Positions 36,742-46,130 of a stretch of DNA of 64,000 nt are shown one piece after another. The position numbers were made by a program, and so were the translations under genes. The first letter of the stretch is position 1. Each line of letters begins with the position of its first letter. The notes below the pieces were generated by a model. The model made no database searches. It was not told where the DNA came from and saw only the letters and a program-made list of their open reading frames with translations. The DNA comes from Macrococcus brunensis (GTDB lineage Bacteria; Bacillota; Bacilli; Staphylococcales; Staphylococcaceae). The stretch is taken from NCBI RefSeq assembly GCF_004359615.1, contig NZ_SCWA01000009.1:1-64000 (forward strand), read 5' to 3'.

Positions 36742-38465
36742 TGTTTTGGAATCACAATTTTAAAAGTAGTCCCTCTACCCTGTTCGCTTGAAACTGTAAT
36801 ATGTCCACCGTGTGACTCAATGATGGACTTAACGATGAAAAGGCCGAGTCCGGTTCCATGTTTACCTCTCGTTCTTGCGGCATCCACTTTATAGAACCGG
36901 TCAAAAAGATGAGGCAGGTGTTCCGGTGAGATACCGACGCCTGAATCGCTGACTTCGATTGTGAGCGCGTCTCCTGCTTTCACGGTTAAATGAATCGCAT
37001 CACCTTCGTGTGTATAACGAACAGCATTATCAACTAAATTTGTTAAAACCTGAATCATCTTGTCATAGTCAAGCGACCAGGCAAGTCCTGGCGGAGAATC
37101 TACGATAAGGCTGAGCTTATTATCAGTCAGAGACTGATTAAACGTTGATTTCACTTTATCAAGCAGCGCATCGACCGGCATTTCCTCAAGGTGCAGTTTA
37201 ACGTCACCTGCGTCGTAGCGGGCGACATTAAGCAGTTCATTGACGAGGCGATTTAAACGTTTGCTCTCATCCAGAATGATATTTAAGAATTCTTTCCGGT
37301 CTTCCGGTGTTTCCACAATATCATCCAGTAACGCTTCCGTATAACCCTGCAGCATCTGAATTGGCGTTCTGAGCTCGTGCGACACATCAGCGACAAACCG
37401 CTTCTTCATCTCATCATTACGGTGCTCTTCAGTCATATCTCGAATCAGAGCAACTGCGCCTATCTGATTATTTGCAGCTGCACGTCTCACTGGTGAGATG
37501 ATAACCACGAAGTAATGATTAAGTGTCGCGATTTCAACGACTTCTGAATCATTAGTTTTCACCACTTCTTCAAATGACTGTTCGAGCTGTATTTTGTCAT
37601 CCTCACTAATCAAAGTAAGAAACTGCTCTGCTTTCGGATTCATCAGCTGTTGATCTAAATCCATATGATAACTGAGTACACCATCTGCCATGGCATTGAT
37701 CAGTTTATCTCTCAGATTTCTTTCCGTTTCAATGGAAGCGATGTTGTTTCTGATGTCATCCTCCATTTTATTAAATGCAACAGTGAGTTCGCCTATTTCA
37801 TCACGTGATGTCGTCTTGATTTTCTGGGCGCGTTCGCCTTTAGCCACCTGAAACGCTGATTCCTTAAGTCTGAGCAGCGGCTTCGTAATCTTATTGGATA
37901 AGAAAAAGGCAAAAATCGTTGACAGTACAATTAAAATTAAAGCCGTTATTAAGATAATCAGGCTGACATACTGGAGTGTCGAACTGATAGAGTTAATGTC
38001 CTGATAGAGAATAATCGCACCTTTGTCCTGAAATGCCTGAGACGGGAATCCAAGAAGAATGTAGCGATGTCTCTCATCCTGATAATTGACATCGATAATT
38101 TTAGTCACATGTTTGTTTTCATCAAAGACTGCATTAAAATCTGGATTGGTACGAAACTCATCAATCATGATTTGCTTCAGATCATCATGACGATCCGTCA
38201 GCTGTGATTTATTTTCAACGATAATCAGACCAGCGGGATTCTCAACAAGTTCCATGACATAGTTCATCGCGTCTTCCTGGTTATGCCGACTCATCAAAAT
38301 ACTTTCAATTTTATTCGCCTGCTGATAGAGGGTCTTCCCTGTCTCAGAGATAAAGTAGGAGTTGAAGAAACTGACGAGTGCAACCGATAATATAAGTAAA
38401 ACTGTCGTTACTATCAAAATGATAGTGAACCACAGTTTTATGACAATACTATTTAAATAGTGCAT
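36738..38465 (-). CDS. srrB: Sensor histidine kinase SrrB (ResE type)
   Basis: 575 residues: membrane helices at about 12-33 and 168-190 around an extracytoplasmic domain, HAMP (about 191-243), a PAS-like domain (about 250-345), HisKA with phospho-acceptor H363 in VSHELRTP, and HATPase motifs NLVDNAVRYT, DSGVGI and GTGLGLFIVKS. It controls respiratory and anaerobic genes with SrrA. The whole sequence contains no cysteine, unlike S. aureus SrrB, where kinase-domain cysteines are reported to sense redox state. One-base overlap with srrA. Confidence 0.94.
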   Translation of the reverse strand: MHYLNSIVIKLWFTIILIVTTVLLILSVALVSFFNSYFISETGKTLYQQANKIESILMSRHNQEDAMNYVMELVENPAGLIIVENKSQLTDRHDDLKQIMIDEFRTNPDFNAVFDENKHVTKIIDVNYQDERHRYILLGFPSQAFQDKGAIILYQDINSISSTLQYVSLIILITALILIVLSTIFAFFLSNKITKPLLRLKESAFQVAKGERAQKIKTTSRDEIGELTVAFNKMEDDIRNNIASIETERNLRDKLINAMADGVLSYHMDLDQQLMNPKAEQFLTLISEDDKIQLEQSFEEVVKTNDSEVVEIATLNHYFVVIISPVRRAAANNQIGAVALIRDMTEEHRNDEMKKRFVADVSHELRTPIQMLQGYTEALLDDIVETPEDRKEFLNIILDESKRLNRLVNELLNVARYDAGDVKLHLEEMPVDALLDKVKSTFNQSLTDNKLSLIVDSPPGLAWSLDYDKMIQVLTNLVDNAVRYTHEGDAIHLTVKAGDALTIEVSDSGVGISPEHLPHLFDRFYKVDAARTRGKHGTGLGLFIVKSIIESHGGHITVSSEQGRGTTFKIVIPKH

Positions 38466-39172
38466 CAGTCTCTTGCCTCGAACTTATAGCCGACGCCCCA
38501 GACTGTGTGAATCATCTCGGCAGCTTCTGGAGAAACTTTATTCAGCTTCTCACGTAAACGTTTGACATGGGTGTCCACAGTTCTCAGGTCACCGTAAAAC
38601 TCATAATGCCAGACTTCTTTCAGCAGCTGCTCTCTATCAAAGACTTTGTCAGGTGACTTAGCAAGGAATAAAAGAAGTTCATATTCTTTCGGCGTCAAGC
38701 TGACTTCCTGATTGTTTGCCGTGACGCGGTGTGCATCATTATCAATGACAAGTGAATCAAACACGATCAGATCTTTCGCATGTGCGTCATTCTGGAAGAA
38801 CATTGAAGACTGTGAACGTCTTAAAATGGCTTTGACCCGTAAGACGACTTCACGAGGCGAGAAAGGTTTGACGATATAATCATCAGCACCGATTTCAAAG
38901 CCTTCAACACGATTGTTTTCTTCACCTTTAGCAGTCAGCATAATGACCGGTGTCGATTTCTCTTCGCGGATTCTCTTGCAGACTGCCAGTCCGTCCATGC
39001 CTGGCAGCATGATGTCCAGCAGGACACAATGGAAATTCTGGCTGAGCGCCAGTTCCACTGCTGTTTCGCCGTCTGCTGCTTCTACTGTTTCGAATCCTTC
39101 GCGTTCAAGATACATTTTAGCAAGTTTTCTGATTCTATCCTCATCATCAACGATTAAAATTCTTTCCTTCAT
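38465..39172 (-). CDS. srrA: Response regulator SrrA (ResD type)
   Basis: 235-residue OmpR/PhoB-family regulator: acidic pair D9-D10, phospho-acceptor D53 in LLDIMLPGMDG, conserved lysine in DDYIVKPFS, and a winged-helix domain ending HTVWGVGYKFE. It responds to SrrB and, by homology with ResD and SrrA, to oxygen or nitric-oxide-linked respiration. It follows resC by 14 bases, so the sensor system is co-transcribed with cytochrome c maturation genes. Confidence 0.95.
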   Translation of the reverse strand: MKERILIVDDEDRIRKLAKMYLEREGFETVEAADGETAVELALSQNFHCVLLDIMLPGMDGLAVCKRIREEKSTPVIMLTAKGEENNRVEGFEIGADDYIVKPFSPREVVLRVKAILRRSQSSMFFQNDAHAKDLIVFDSLVIDNDAHRVTANNQEVSLTPKEYELLLFLAKSPDKVFDREQLLKEVWHYEFYGDLRTVDTHVKRLREKLNKVSPEAAEMIHTVWGVGYKFEARD

Positions 39173-39186
39173 AAATGGACTGCCTC

Positions 39187-40389
39187 CTAAGCGTATGAAT
39201 GTAAACCAGCAATAATTAAGTTAACAGCGATGACATTGAACAAGATAATCGCAAGACCTACTACAGCAAGCCAAGCTGATTTCTTACCTTCCCAGCCTCG
39301 ACCGAGTCTTAAGTGAAGAAATACCGCATAGAATAAGAATGTAACAAGTGCCCATACTTCTTTAGGGTCCCAGCCCCAGAATCTGCTCCAGGCAATCTGT
39401 GCCCAGATACTAGCAAATAAAAGTCCTCCTAAAGCAAAGAGCGGGAAGCCGATAATAACGGAACGGTAACCAATCTCATCCATCAGCTGTAACGACACCT
39501 TGTTAGTAAGTGGCTTCACCATCGAGAAGATAGTTCTTCTCGTTATGAGACGAATTAATCCATATAAGATCGTCCCAATAATAATGGACCAGATCACTGT
39601 CGTCAGCTTCTGTGCATTTAAGACAGGCGGCACTTCAAGTCCAGTTGAGAAGCGTTCAACTTCCTGATAGTTATTATTGCCCTTAGGTACAACAGGGTAA
39701 GCATCTTTAAATGTCACGATGGCAGGCAGATGGTAATGGCTGACTGCATTGTTACCATTTTTATCAACATAAAAGTATTGATCATCATAATGGACAATAC
39801 CTTTCATCACGATAGTTGTTAAAATAAATGCGATAACTAATACTGCGAAGTACATGACTACTTCAAGCCAGAAAGCATCTCGCGATTTCTCTTTCGCATC
39901 TACATAACGCAGTAAATAAATCAGACCAGCCATTGAGCTGACTGAGAGAATTCCGTATGAAATAGTCACTGTAATCACGTGAATCGCGAGCCAGTTACTT
40001 TGCAGTGCCGGAATAAGCGGGCTGACTTCACGCGAGAACATGCTGGCATAGACGATGACGAGCATGGCTACAGGCAGTGAGAACAAAGCCAGTATCGGCG
40101 TATGATAGATGGCGTTGATAATCAGGAAGCCACCGACCATCATGATACCGAACATCGTCAGGAACTCATACATATTGCTGACAGGTGCATGTCCTGCTGC
40201 AATCCAGCGGGTGATAAAATAAACAATCTGCATGATGAAACCGATTGTCGTTAAGATAATGCCTATCCGTTCATAGCGCTTATTTTTTGCTTTAATGCTA
40301 GCCGAAAATGGCAAGATAGCGATTAAATATAAAATAAAAGCGGCATACAAAGAGGTACTGCTGATATTCAGCCATGTTTCATGGTTCAT
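39187..40389 (-). CDS. resC: Cytochrome c biogenesis protein ResC (CcsA type)
   Basis: 400-residue multi-pass membrane protein of system II cytochrome c maturation. The heme-handling tryptophan-rich motif WSRFWGWDPKEVWAL is intact near 335-350, with conserved histidines in neighbouring helices. With ResB it carries heme across the membrane and attaches it to apocytochromes such as QcrB and QcrC. ATGA overlap with resB. S. aureus lacks this gene. Confidence 0.94.
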   Translation of the reverse strand: MNHETWLNISSTSLYAAFILYLIAILPFSASIKAKNKRYERIGIILTTIGFIMQIVYFITRWIAAGHAPVSNMYEFLTMFGIMMVGGFLIINAIYHTPILALFSLPVAMLVIVYASMFSREVSPLIPALQSNWLAIHVITVTISYGILSVSSMAGLIYLLRYVDAKEKSRDAFWLEVVMYFAVLVIAFILTTIVMKGIVHYDDQYFYVDKNGNNAVSHYHLPAIVTFKDAYPVVPKGNNNYQEVERFSTGLEVPPVLNAQKLTTVIWSIIIGTILYGLIRLITRRTIFSMVKPLTNKVSLQLMDEIGYRSVIIGFPLFALGGLLFASIWAQIAWSRFWGWDPKEVWALVTFLFYAVFLHLRLGRGWEGKKSAWLAVVGLAIILFNVIAVNLIIAGLHSYA

Positions 40390-42002
40390 TTTGTTTCCTC
40401 CGATTCGTACTTATCTTTAATAGCAGGCTGATTATTCTTTTCGAGAATAGTGTTCAGTTCATTTTTTAATCCAAAATAATTCTTACTTGTATGCGCTGCA
40501 ATTTGATTGCCATTGACCCAGATTCTACGATGATTGATATATGATCCGATCGCCAGACCGAGCAGGAAGATAGTAAATCCGATAAAGAGATAAGGCAGAG
40601 TTAAATCCTTTTTAACATTGAGATAAGTCATCGTATGATTTGTGGCACTGACAAACTTGATAGCATGTTGATTATTCTGTGAAATATCCTGTGATGAACG
40701 GATTTTAAGCAGACTATACTCCGGCTGCTGATTAGCTTTATCCACTTCAAATACAAATGCAGGGTTCACTGTGTTAGGTGTTTTTGTAGCGAGTGTACCA
40801 TTCGCTTCAATTTTATCAAAATCAGGTGCATAGTTTCGAAGATTAACAGTCAGATTATCTGCAATCTTGTATGTGGGTGCTGGTTCATCCAGATTAACTG
40901 TGAATGTCTGGCCGATTTCTTTTTCCGTCTTCTTATCAATCACTTTAAAGGTCATTGATTTAAGCAGGCTTTGATCATAACTGTTTTGATAGAGTTCAAA
41001 ATGATCAAATTTAAAGGGGTGATTGACCTTGATGTTCCCTGTCTTCACTTCTTTCAGTTCTGGTTCAGCACCTGGTATCGAATCTTTCGTGTTTTCAAAC
41101 AATGTCAGACGTGTCTCGTAATTTTTGGCAATTTTATTCATCGCACTGTCAGCTTTAGTCGATTCAGTGTTTGAGTTCATCTGCTGATCATAATGCTCGA
41201 GAATAAACTTATCGTTACGCATATAATATTGTTTGTCTGTACCAGGTATCGCTCTCGTATCGCCTTCTTTAACTGCAACTGCACCATCATAATACATGGC
41301 TGGCACAAATCTCAGCATACCCCCCATCAGCAGGATAATCAGACCAGTATGGTTGATATAAGGACCATATCTGCTGAGACGTCCTTTTTCAGCGAGAAGA
41401 GCATCGCCTTCACGCTTCACTTTATAGCGTTTCTCTTTCAGCGTCTGCTCAAGTTGATCTAAATCCGGATTGACGAGTTCCCCTGTCAGTCGCTGTCGTT
41501 TTAAGAATGAAGGATGCTTTCTAGTCGCCTGGTTACGGAGTGATTTAAAAAGGGGCACCCCGCGGTCAATACTCGCCGCTATAATAGAGAATGCTACAAG
41601 CCCCAGTAGAATCAGAAACCACCAGGACGTATATAAATTGTCGAGTCCCAGCTGGTGATATAGGTAACCGAGGGAACCATATTTCTCCTGGTAGAATGAA
41701 GCAGGATCAACGTTTGCAGGGATAAAATATTCCTGCGGCATGATGGAACCGATTGCTGCTGCAACGATAGTCAGTACAAGTAAGATAACACCTGTCTTCA
41801 CAGAAGCGAAGAAATTCCATATCTTATCGGTTACTGTCTTATTTTTAGTTTTTGACCGTACAGCAGAACCGTCATAACGCATAATATCAGTCGTTTTTTT
41901 CTTATCGTAATCATCATTGATTAACCGGCCACAGTTCTGACAGAGCTGTGTGCCGGGTGGATTGACATGTCCACAAGTACAGACTATTGCTTTCTCATTC
42001 AT
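40386..42002 (-). CDS. resB: Cytochrome c biogenesis protein ResB (Ccs1 type)
   Basis: 538 residues: an N-terminal zinc-ribbon-like segment CTCGHVNPPGTQLCQNCG (9-26), membrane helices near 75-95, 130-155 and 210-235, a large extracytoplasmic domain (about 240-465) and a final helix near 470-490. Partner of ResC in heme delivery. The zinc ribbon also occurs in Bacillus ResB. It starts 13 bases after resA. Confidence 0.93.
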   Translation of the reverse strand: MNEKAIVCTCGHVNPPGTQLCQNCGRLINDDYDKKKTTDIMRYDGSAVRSKTKNKTVTDKIWNFFASVKTGVILLVLTIVAAAIGSIMPQEYFIPANVDPASFYQEKYGSLGYLYHQLGLDNLYTSWWFLILLGLVAFSIIAASIDRGVPLFKSLRNQATRKHPSFLKRQRLTGELVNPDLDQLEQTLKEKRYKVKREGDALLAEKGRLSRYGPYINHTGLIILLMGGMLRFVPAMYYDGAVAVKEGDTRAIPGTDKQYYMRNDKFILEHYDQQMNSNTESTKADSAMNKIAKNYETRLTLFENTKDSIPGAEPELKEVKTGNIKVNHPFKFDHFELYQNSYDQSLLKSMTFKVIDKKTEKEIGQTFTVNLDEPAPTYKIADNLTVNLRNYAPDFDKIEANGTLATKTPNTVNPAFVFEVDKANQQPEYSLLKIRSSQDISQNNQHAIKFVSATNHTMTYLNVKKDLTLPYLFIGFTIFLLGLAIGSYINHRRIWVNGNQIAAHTSKNYFGLKNELNTILEKNNQPAIKDKYESEETK

Positions 42003-42015
42003 ATACTGACCTCAC

Positions 42016-42549
42016 TTACGGTGTCACAGTGTTCATGTAATTTTTAATTGTCTGGTCGTTCATTTCACCTTTATGAATCGCTTTTACTTTACCATTTTTA
42101 TCGATAACCACTGTCGTAGGCAGTGGATCAATTCCATAAGCATCAGCTACTTCGTTATCTTTATCAAAAGCAACAGGCAGATGAACTTCTTTTTTCAGTC
42201 CGCTGAAGAACTGTTCAACCTGTTGAGGCGTCTTTCTTAAGTGAATCGCTAATACCTCAACATTTTTACCTTTATATTCTTCATAGTTCTCGCTTAGTGC
42301 AGGCATCTCTCGTTTACAAGGCTCACACCAAGTACCCCAGAAATTAAGGATGACACCTTTTCCTTTATAGTCACTCATTTTGACGGTACTGCCGTCCATC
42401 TTCTGCAGCTCAAACTCCGGTGCATCGTCGCCTACTCCTACTGCTTTACTCTTACTCTGTGTCACTGTCGAATAGACGATGAAGGCAATCGCCAGTGCAA
42501 TCAATGTCATTACTATATATTGAGTCCACTTTTTTGTTCTTTTATTCAT
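42016..42549 (-). CDS. resA: Thiol-disulfide oxidoreductase ResA
   Basis: 177 residues with an N-terminal membrane anchor (about 11-28) and an extracytoplasmic thioredoxin fold with active site WCEPC in WGTWCEPCKREMP. It reduces the heme-binding cysteines of apocytochrome c. The CEPC motif is that of ResA proper. First gene of resA-resB-resC-srrA-srrB; a TATAAT lies about 40 bases upstream. Confidence 0.94.
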   Translation of the reverse strand: MNKRTKKWTQYIVMTLIALAIAFIVYSTVTQSKSKAVGVGDDAPEFELQKMDGSTVKMSDYKGKGVILNFWGTWCEPCKREMPALSENYEEYKGKNVEVLAIHLRKTPQQVEQFFSGLKKEVHLPVAFDKDNEVADAYGIDPLPTTVVIDKNGKVKAIHKGEMNDQTIKNYMNTVTP

Positions 42550-42626
42550 TTTACTCCCTCTTTCTCACATAGATAGGTCTATTATATCACTCAGCTAAAC
42601 GCCAATAGTGGCAACTATGTGAAATT

Positions 42627-43361
42627 TTAAGACTGGTTCTGAGCGAGGTTGCGTAAGGTTTTCACTTCATGAGGACTGAGATCTCTAGCGTCCCCTGCAT
42701 TCAAACCTTTAAGATTGAGCGGACCGTATTCGACACGCGACAGCTTGACCACTTCATGACCGAAATGAGAAAACATTCTTCTGACCTGACGGTTGCGACC
42801 TTCTGAAATCGTGATCTCTACTAACGTCGAATTCTTTTCGCGGTCCTGAGATTTTACTTTGACGATAGCAGGTGCTGTTTTACCGTCCTCAAGCATAATG
42901 CCTTTCTCAAGTTGTCTGACTTGTTCACGAAGCAGATAGCCTTTTAGTTTGGCCACATATTTCTTCTTCACTTTATAACGCGGATGCGTCATCTGATTGG
43001 CAAATTCACCATCATTCGTCAAGAGCAGTAATCCAGACGTATCGTAATCAAGTCGACCTACAGGAAAGACGCGTTCTTCCAGCTGCGGGAAAAAGTCGGT
43101 GACAACAGTCCGGCCTTTATCATCTGATACACTGGTAATGACTTTAGTCGGTTTGTGAAAAAGAATATAGACCTTGTCAGGATTTTCGAGTGGAATTCCT
43201 TCCACTTCAATACGGTCAGAAGGTTTTACTTTAGTCCCAAGCGTCTTAACGACTTCTCCGTTAACAGTGACTTTACCTTCCTCTATCAGTGCTTCTGCCT
43301 TACGTCTCGAAGTGACACCGCTCCTCGCGATGACTTTCTGTAATCTATCTAACTGTTCCAT
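42627..43361 (-). CDS. rluB: 23S rRNA pseudouridine synthase B
   Basis: 244 residues: an N-terminal S4 RNA-binding domain (about 5-60) and the RsuA/RluB catalytic domain with FPVGRLDYDTSGLLLLTNDG carrying the catalytic aspartate. It modifies one uridine of 23S rRNA. Adjacent to scpB by 1 base, as in Bacillus and S. aureus. Confidence 0.95.
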   Translation of the reverse strand: MEQLDRLQKVIARSGVTSRRKAEALIEEGKVTVNGEVVKTLGTKVKPSDRIEVEGIPLENPDKVYILFHKPTKVITSVSDDKGRTVVTDFFPQLEERVFPVGRLDYDTSGLLLLTNDGEFANQMTHPRYKVKKKYVAKLKGYLLREQVRQLEKGIMLEDGKTAPAIVKVKSQDREKNSTLVEITISEGRNRQVRRMFSHFGHEVVKLSRVEYGPLNLKGLNAGDARDLSPHEVKTLRNLAQNQS

Positions 43362-43362
43362 G

Positions 43363-43899
43363 TTATTCTCCTTTTGTTGTTAATGACTTGAAGAAGAGAT
43401 CCATCTCTTCTTTAGTATCTGTATCGCTGTCCTCGGGTAGTTCTTCAATGGACGTCAGACCAAATACTTGCAGGAAATAGTCGGTCGTATAGAGCTGCTG
43501 ACTTCTTGATTCCTCAGTTTTGACAGCAACTAGCCCTCTTTCAATCAATGTTCTGACAGGTCCGTCAGAATTCACGCCTCGTAATGACTCAACATCACTT
43601 CTCGTCACCGGCTGGTTGTAAGCAATAATAGCCAGCGTCTCCATAGAAGCCTGAGTTAATTTTCGCTCTGACTGCTGGTCGACAAGTGAAGCCAGATAAG
43701 GCGTATATTCACTTTTCAGTTCTAAAAACCATTTACCGCCGTAACGTCGCAGCTGGAAAACCGCAGACGAAAAGTCAGCCGCCAGCTGTTCCACTTCATC
43801 ATGGGTCATATTCAGTAAACTTTCAACTCTTTCACTTTCCAGCCCTTCATCTCCTACAGCATATAACAGAGCTTCGAATATATCTATTTTTGCCGGCAT
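43363..43899 (-). CDS. scpB: Segregation and condensation protein B
   Basis: 178 residues with two winged-helix domains (QASMETLAIIAYNQPVTRSDVESLRGVNSD near 84-113). It dimerises and binds ScpA in the SMC condensin complex. ATG 43899 follows AAAGGAG and fits the family start MPAKIDIFEALLY; an in-frame upstream codon inside scpA is rejected. Last ScpA codon and ScpB start are one base apart. Confidence 0.95.
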   Translation of the reverse strand: MPAKIDIFEALLYAVGDEGLESERVESLLNMTHDEVEQLAADFSSAVFQLRRYGGKWFLELKSEYTPYLASLVDQQSERKLTQASMETLAIIAYNQPVTRSDVESLRGVNSDGPVRTLIERGLVAVKTEESRSQQLYTTDYFLQVFGLTSIEELPEDSDTDTKEEMDLFFKSLTTKGE

Positions 43900-43900
43900 A

Positions 43901-44599
43901 TTAGACTCCTTTTTCAATATAAATCTCACCGAACAGTTCCTGCTGTTCTACTTTAATTTCCTGGTTTTTCATCATTTCAAGCATGGCCATAAATAGCGTA
44001 ATCAGCTGATGTTTCGTTTCTGAAAAATGAAAGAGTTCAGTAAACTTGATTTGTGAAGATCGTTTCAGCCTATCCTGAATCACGGTTGTGGCCTGTTGAA
44101 TCGTATAATTCTCACGGCTGACTGTCATAACAGGAGCGACACGTTTTTTACGGCTTTTTGCTTTTTCATAGGCTGCTATTAAATCAGTTAATTTCAGTAC
44201 CAGTTCAGCTGGCTCCGCTTTTTCAAATCCGGACAGATCCTGAGGTGCCTTAACAAAATGGTCACTTGCCGCTTCGCGTTTTTCCCCTAGTAAAGTTGCA
44301 TAATATTTATAGTTCTGATATTCAATGAGCTGTGTCATGAGTTCTTCCCGCGGGTCTTCTTCATCCTCTTCTATTGCAGGCAGCAGCATACGGCTTTTAA
44401 TGCGTAATAATTCGCTCGCCATGACCAGATACTCCCCTTGAATATTGATATCCCATTCAGACATCGAGTTGATATAATGAAGATATTGCTCTGTCAGATG
44501 TTTCATTGAAATATCATAAATATCTATTTCCAGTTTTTTAATGAGATGCAGCAGGAGGTCTAGTGGACCTTCAAATGCATCGAGTTTAACTTCATACAT
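43901..44599 (-). CDS. scpA: Segregation and condensation protein A (kleisin)
   Basis: 232 residues. N-terminal FEGPLDLLLHLIKKLEIDIYDISM binds the Smc neck, and the C-terminal winged helix binds the Smc head. Bridges the SMC dimer in chromosome organisation. First gene of scpA-scpB-rluB; divergent from ypuF with only 27 bases between starts, so the promoters must overlap or lie in the neighbouring gene. Confidence 0.96.
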   Translation of the reverse strand: MYEVKLDAFEGPLDLLLHLIKKLEIDIYDISMKHLTEQYLHYINSMSEWDINIQGEYLVMASELLRIKSRMLLPAIEEDEEDPREELMTQLIEYQNYKYYATLLGEKREAASDHFVKAPQDLSGFEKAEPAELVLKLTDLIAAYEKAKSRKKRVAPVMTVSRENYTIQQATTVIQDRLKRSSQIKFTELFHFSETKHQLITLFMAMLEMMKNQEIKVEQQELFGEIYIEKGV

Positions 44600-44626
44600 A
44601 ATGAATCCTTTCAGGAGGTACTTTTA

Positions 44627-45130
44627 ATGATCGATACGTTAGTTGAATTTTATTATTATTTTCTTCATGAGCGTCATTACTTCGAATGTCACGAAATTAT
44701 GGAGGACGCCTGGAAAGAGAATTCAGTATACACTAAAAACGATATTGAAGTTGGCCTGATTCTACTGGCAACGAGTCAGTATCATCTGCGGCGGGGCAAT
44801 AAGAAAGGTGCAAGAACCTGCCTTAAGAAGGCCTATCAGATTCTTAAAATGTACTCGCTCAGTGAAATAGGGCTTCATGACTCAGTCCTATATATTCTTG
44901 AAGAGAATATGACTTCGGAAGAATATGTGCCTCTTACGCTGCCCTTAACAAATGAAATGAAAGAGGCGATACATAAGCAGCATCCTGATTTTTCTGTGAA
45001 GCACGCGCCGGACGCTAGATGGATACATTTTCACAGGACGCGCGATAGAAGTGACGTCATTGAAGCGCGTCTAAAGTCAATGCGCGATAAACACCCAGTA
45101 GATGACACCCCAGATAAGCGCCATGATTAA
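44627..45130 (+). CDS. ypuF: DUF309 protein (YpuF family)
   Basis: 167 residues. The DUF309 signature FLHERHYFECHEIMEDAWK (about 13-31) and LLATSQYHLRRGNKKGA (about 47-63) are present. The HE-rich helical motif suggests a metal or phosphate-binding helical bundle, but no function is known. CAGGAGGTACTTTTA precedes ATG. Its last 54 bases overlap a 28-residue ORF on the opposite strand. Confidence 0.88.
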   Translation: MIDTLVEFYYYFLHERHYFECHEIMEDAWKENSVYTKNDIEVGLILLATSQYHLRRGNKKGARTCLKKAYQILKMYSLSEIGLHDSVLYILEENMTSEEYVPLTLPLTNEMKEAIHKQHPDFSVKHAPDARWIHFHRTRDRSDVIEARLKSMRDKHPVDDTPDKRHD

Positions 45131-45163
45131 GAGTGCAGTCAATGTGCAATATTTATTTTTCAT
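45077..45163 (-). CDS. Predicted 28-residue single-pass membrane protein
   Basis: Small ORF starting 9 bases after the xerD stop, with a near-ideal ribosome site TAGGAGG 5 bases before ATG. Product begins MKNKYCTLTA, then a hydrophobic helix LLIMALIWGVIYWVFIA, and ends in His. The basic N-terminus suggests the N-inside orientation. It overlaps the 3' end of the convergent ypuF. Function unknown. The ribosome site overlaps the end of xerD, implying expression from the xerD transcript. Confidence 0.6.
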   Translation of the reverse strand: MKNKYCTLTALLIMALIWGVIYWVFIAH

Positions 45164-45172
45164 AAGAACCTC

Positions 45173-46060
45173 CTACGCTCTAGGGTGTGTCTTCTTATAG
45201 ACATCCCTAATCTGTTTCTTCGAGATATGAGTGTATAACTGTGTGGTGCTGATGTCGGCATGGCCCAGCATTTCCTGAACCGCTCTTAAATCAGCGCCAT
45301 TTTCCAGCAGATGCGTTGCAAACGAATGTCTTAACGTATGGGGTGTCAGTTTTTTCTTGATGCCTGCGTCTTCTTTCAGCTGTCTGATGATCTTCCAGAA
45401 CCCCTGGCGTGTCATTCTTCTCCCATGAAAATTCAGGAACAGACTATCTGTCATTTCTTTTTTCAGCATGCGTGGTCGTGTATGCTCAAGATAATGGCCG
45501 AGTACTTCCATAGAGGTTGTACCAAGTGGAATAATGCGTTCTTTGTTGCCTTTACCGAACACTCTGACGTAACCCATGATCAGATTGATATCATTGACGT
45601 TCAGATTGATCAGTTCACTCACACGCATGCCTGTCGCATAGAGCAGTTCGAGCATCGCCTGGTCCCTTTTACCGAACAGTTTGGACGTATCAGGTGACTT
45701 TAAGAACTGATCCACTTCCTGAATACTGAGGACATCCGGCAGATGCTGCGCAACTTTTGGCGGCTCTACCATAACGCTCGGATCTTTCACTGCATATTTC
45801 TCACGGAGCGCAAACTGGTGAAACCCTCTGATTGAAGCGGTCTGTCTGGCGATGGTTTTCTGAGATTTGTTCTGTTCTTTTAATTCGCCTAGATAAAGGC
45901 CGATTGTCACTCGGTCCACATTATCCAGGTGACCAATCTTTTCTTTATTTAAAAACTGCATATAGCCAGTTAAGTCCCGTCTATAGGCAGCAATGGTATT
46001 ATCACTGAGTCCTTTTTCAATCGCGATAAAATGCAGAAATTCTTCTACGATATCTTCCAT
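45173..46060 (-). CDS. xerD: Site-specific tyrosine recombinase XerD
   Basis: Resolves chromosome dimers at dif with XerC. 295 residues with the full catalytic set: R146 (TGMRVSEL), K170 in VFGKGN, H241-x2-R244 (HTLRHS), H267 (LGHADI) and the nucleophile Y276. The N-terminal SAM-like core-binding domain spans about 1-95. Located next to fur, as in Bacillus and Staphylococcus. Confidence 0.95.
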   Translation of the reverse strand: MEDIVEEFLHFIAIEKGLSDNTIAAYRRDLTGYMQFLNKEKIGHLDNVDRVTIGLYLGELKEQNKSQKTIARQTASIRGFHQFALREKYAVKDPSVMVEPPKVAQHLPDVLSIQEVDQFLKSPDTSKLFGKRDQAMLELLYATGMRVSELINLNVNDINLIMGYVRVFGKGNKERIIPLGTTSMEVLGHYLEHTRPRMLKKEMTDSLFLNFHGRRMTRQGFWKIIRQLKEDAGIKKKLTPHTLRHSFATHLLENGADLRAVQEMLGHADISTTQLYTHISKKQIRDVYKKTHPRA

Positions 46061-46108
46061 TTAATCACCTCTCTTAAAGTTTACCATAATCATTTTATAA
46101 TCATATAA

Positions 46109-46130
46109 AAAACCGCAAATGATTGCGGTT
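46109..46130 (-). terminator. fur terminator
   Basis: 8-bp stem AACCGCAA / TTGCGGTT with a 4-base loop and a T-run on the minus strand; the last two bases of the right arm lie in the fur stop codon. Confidence 0.88.
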
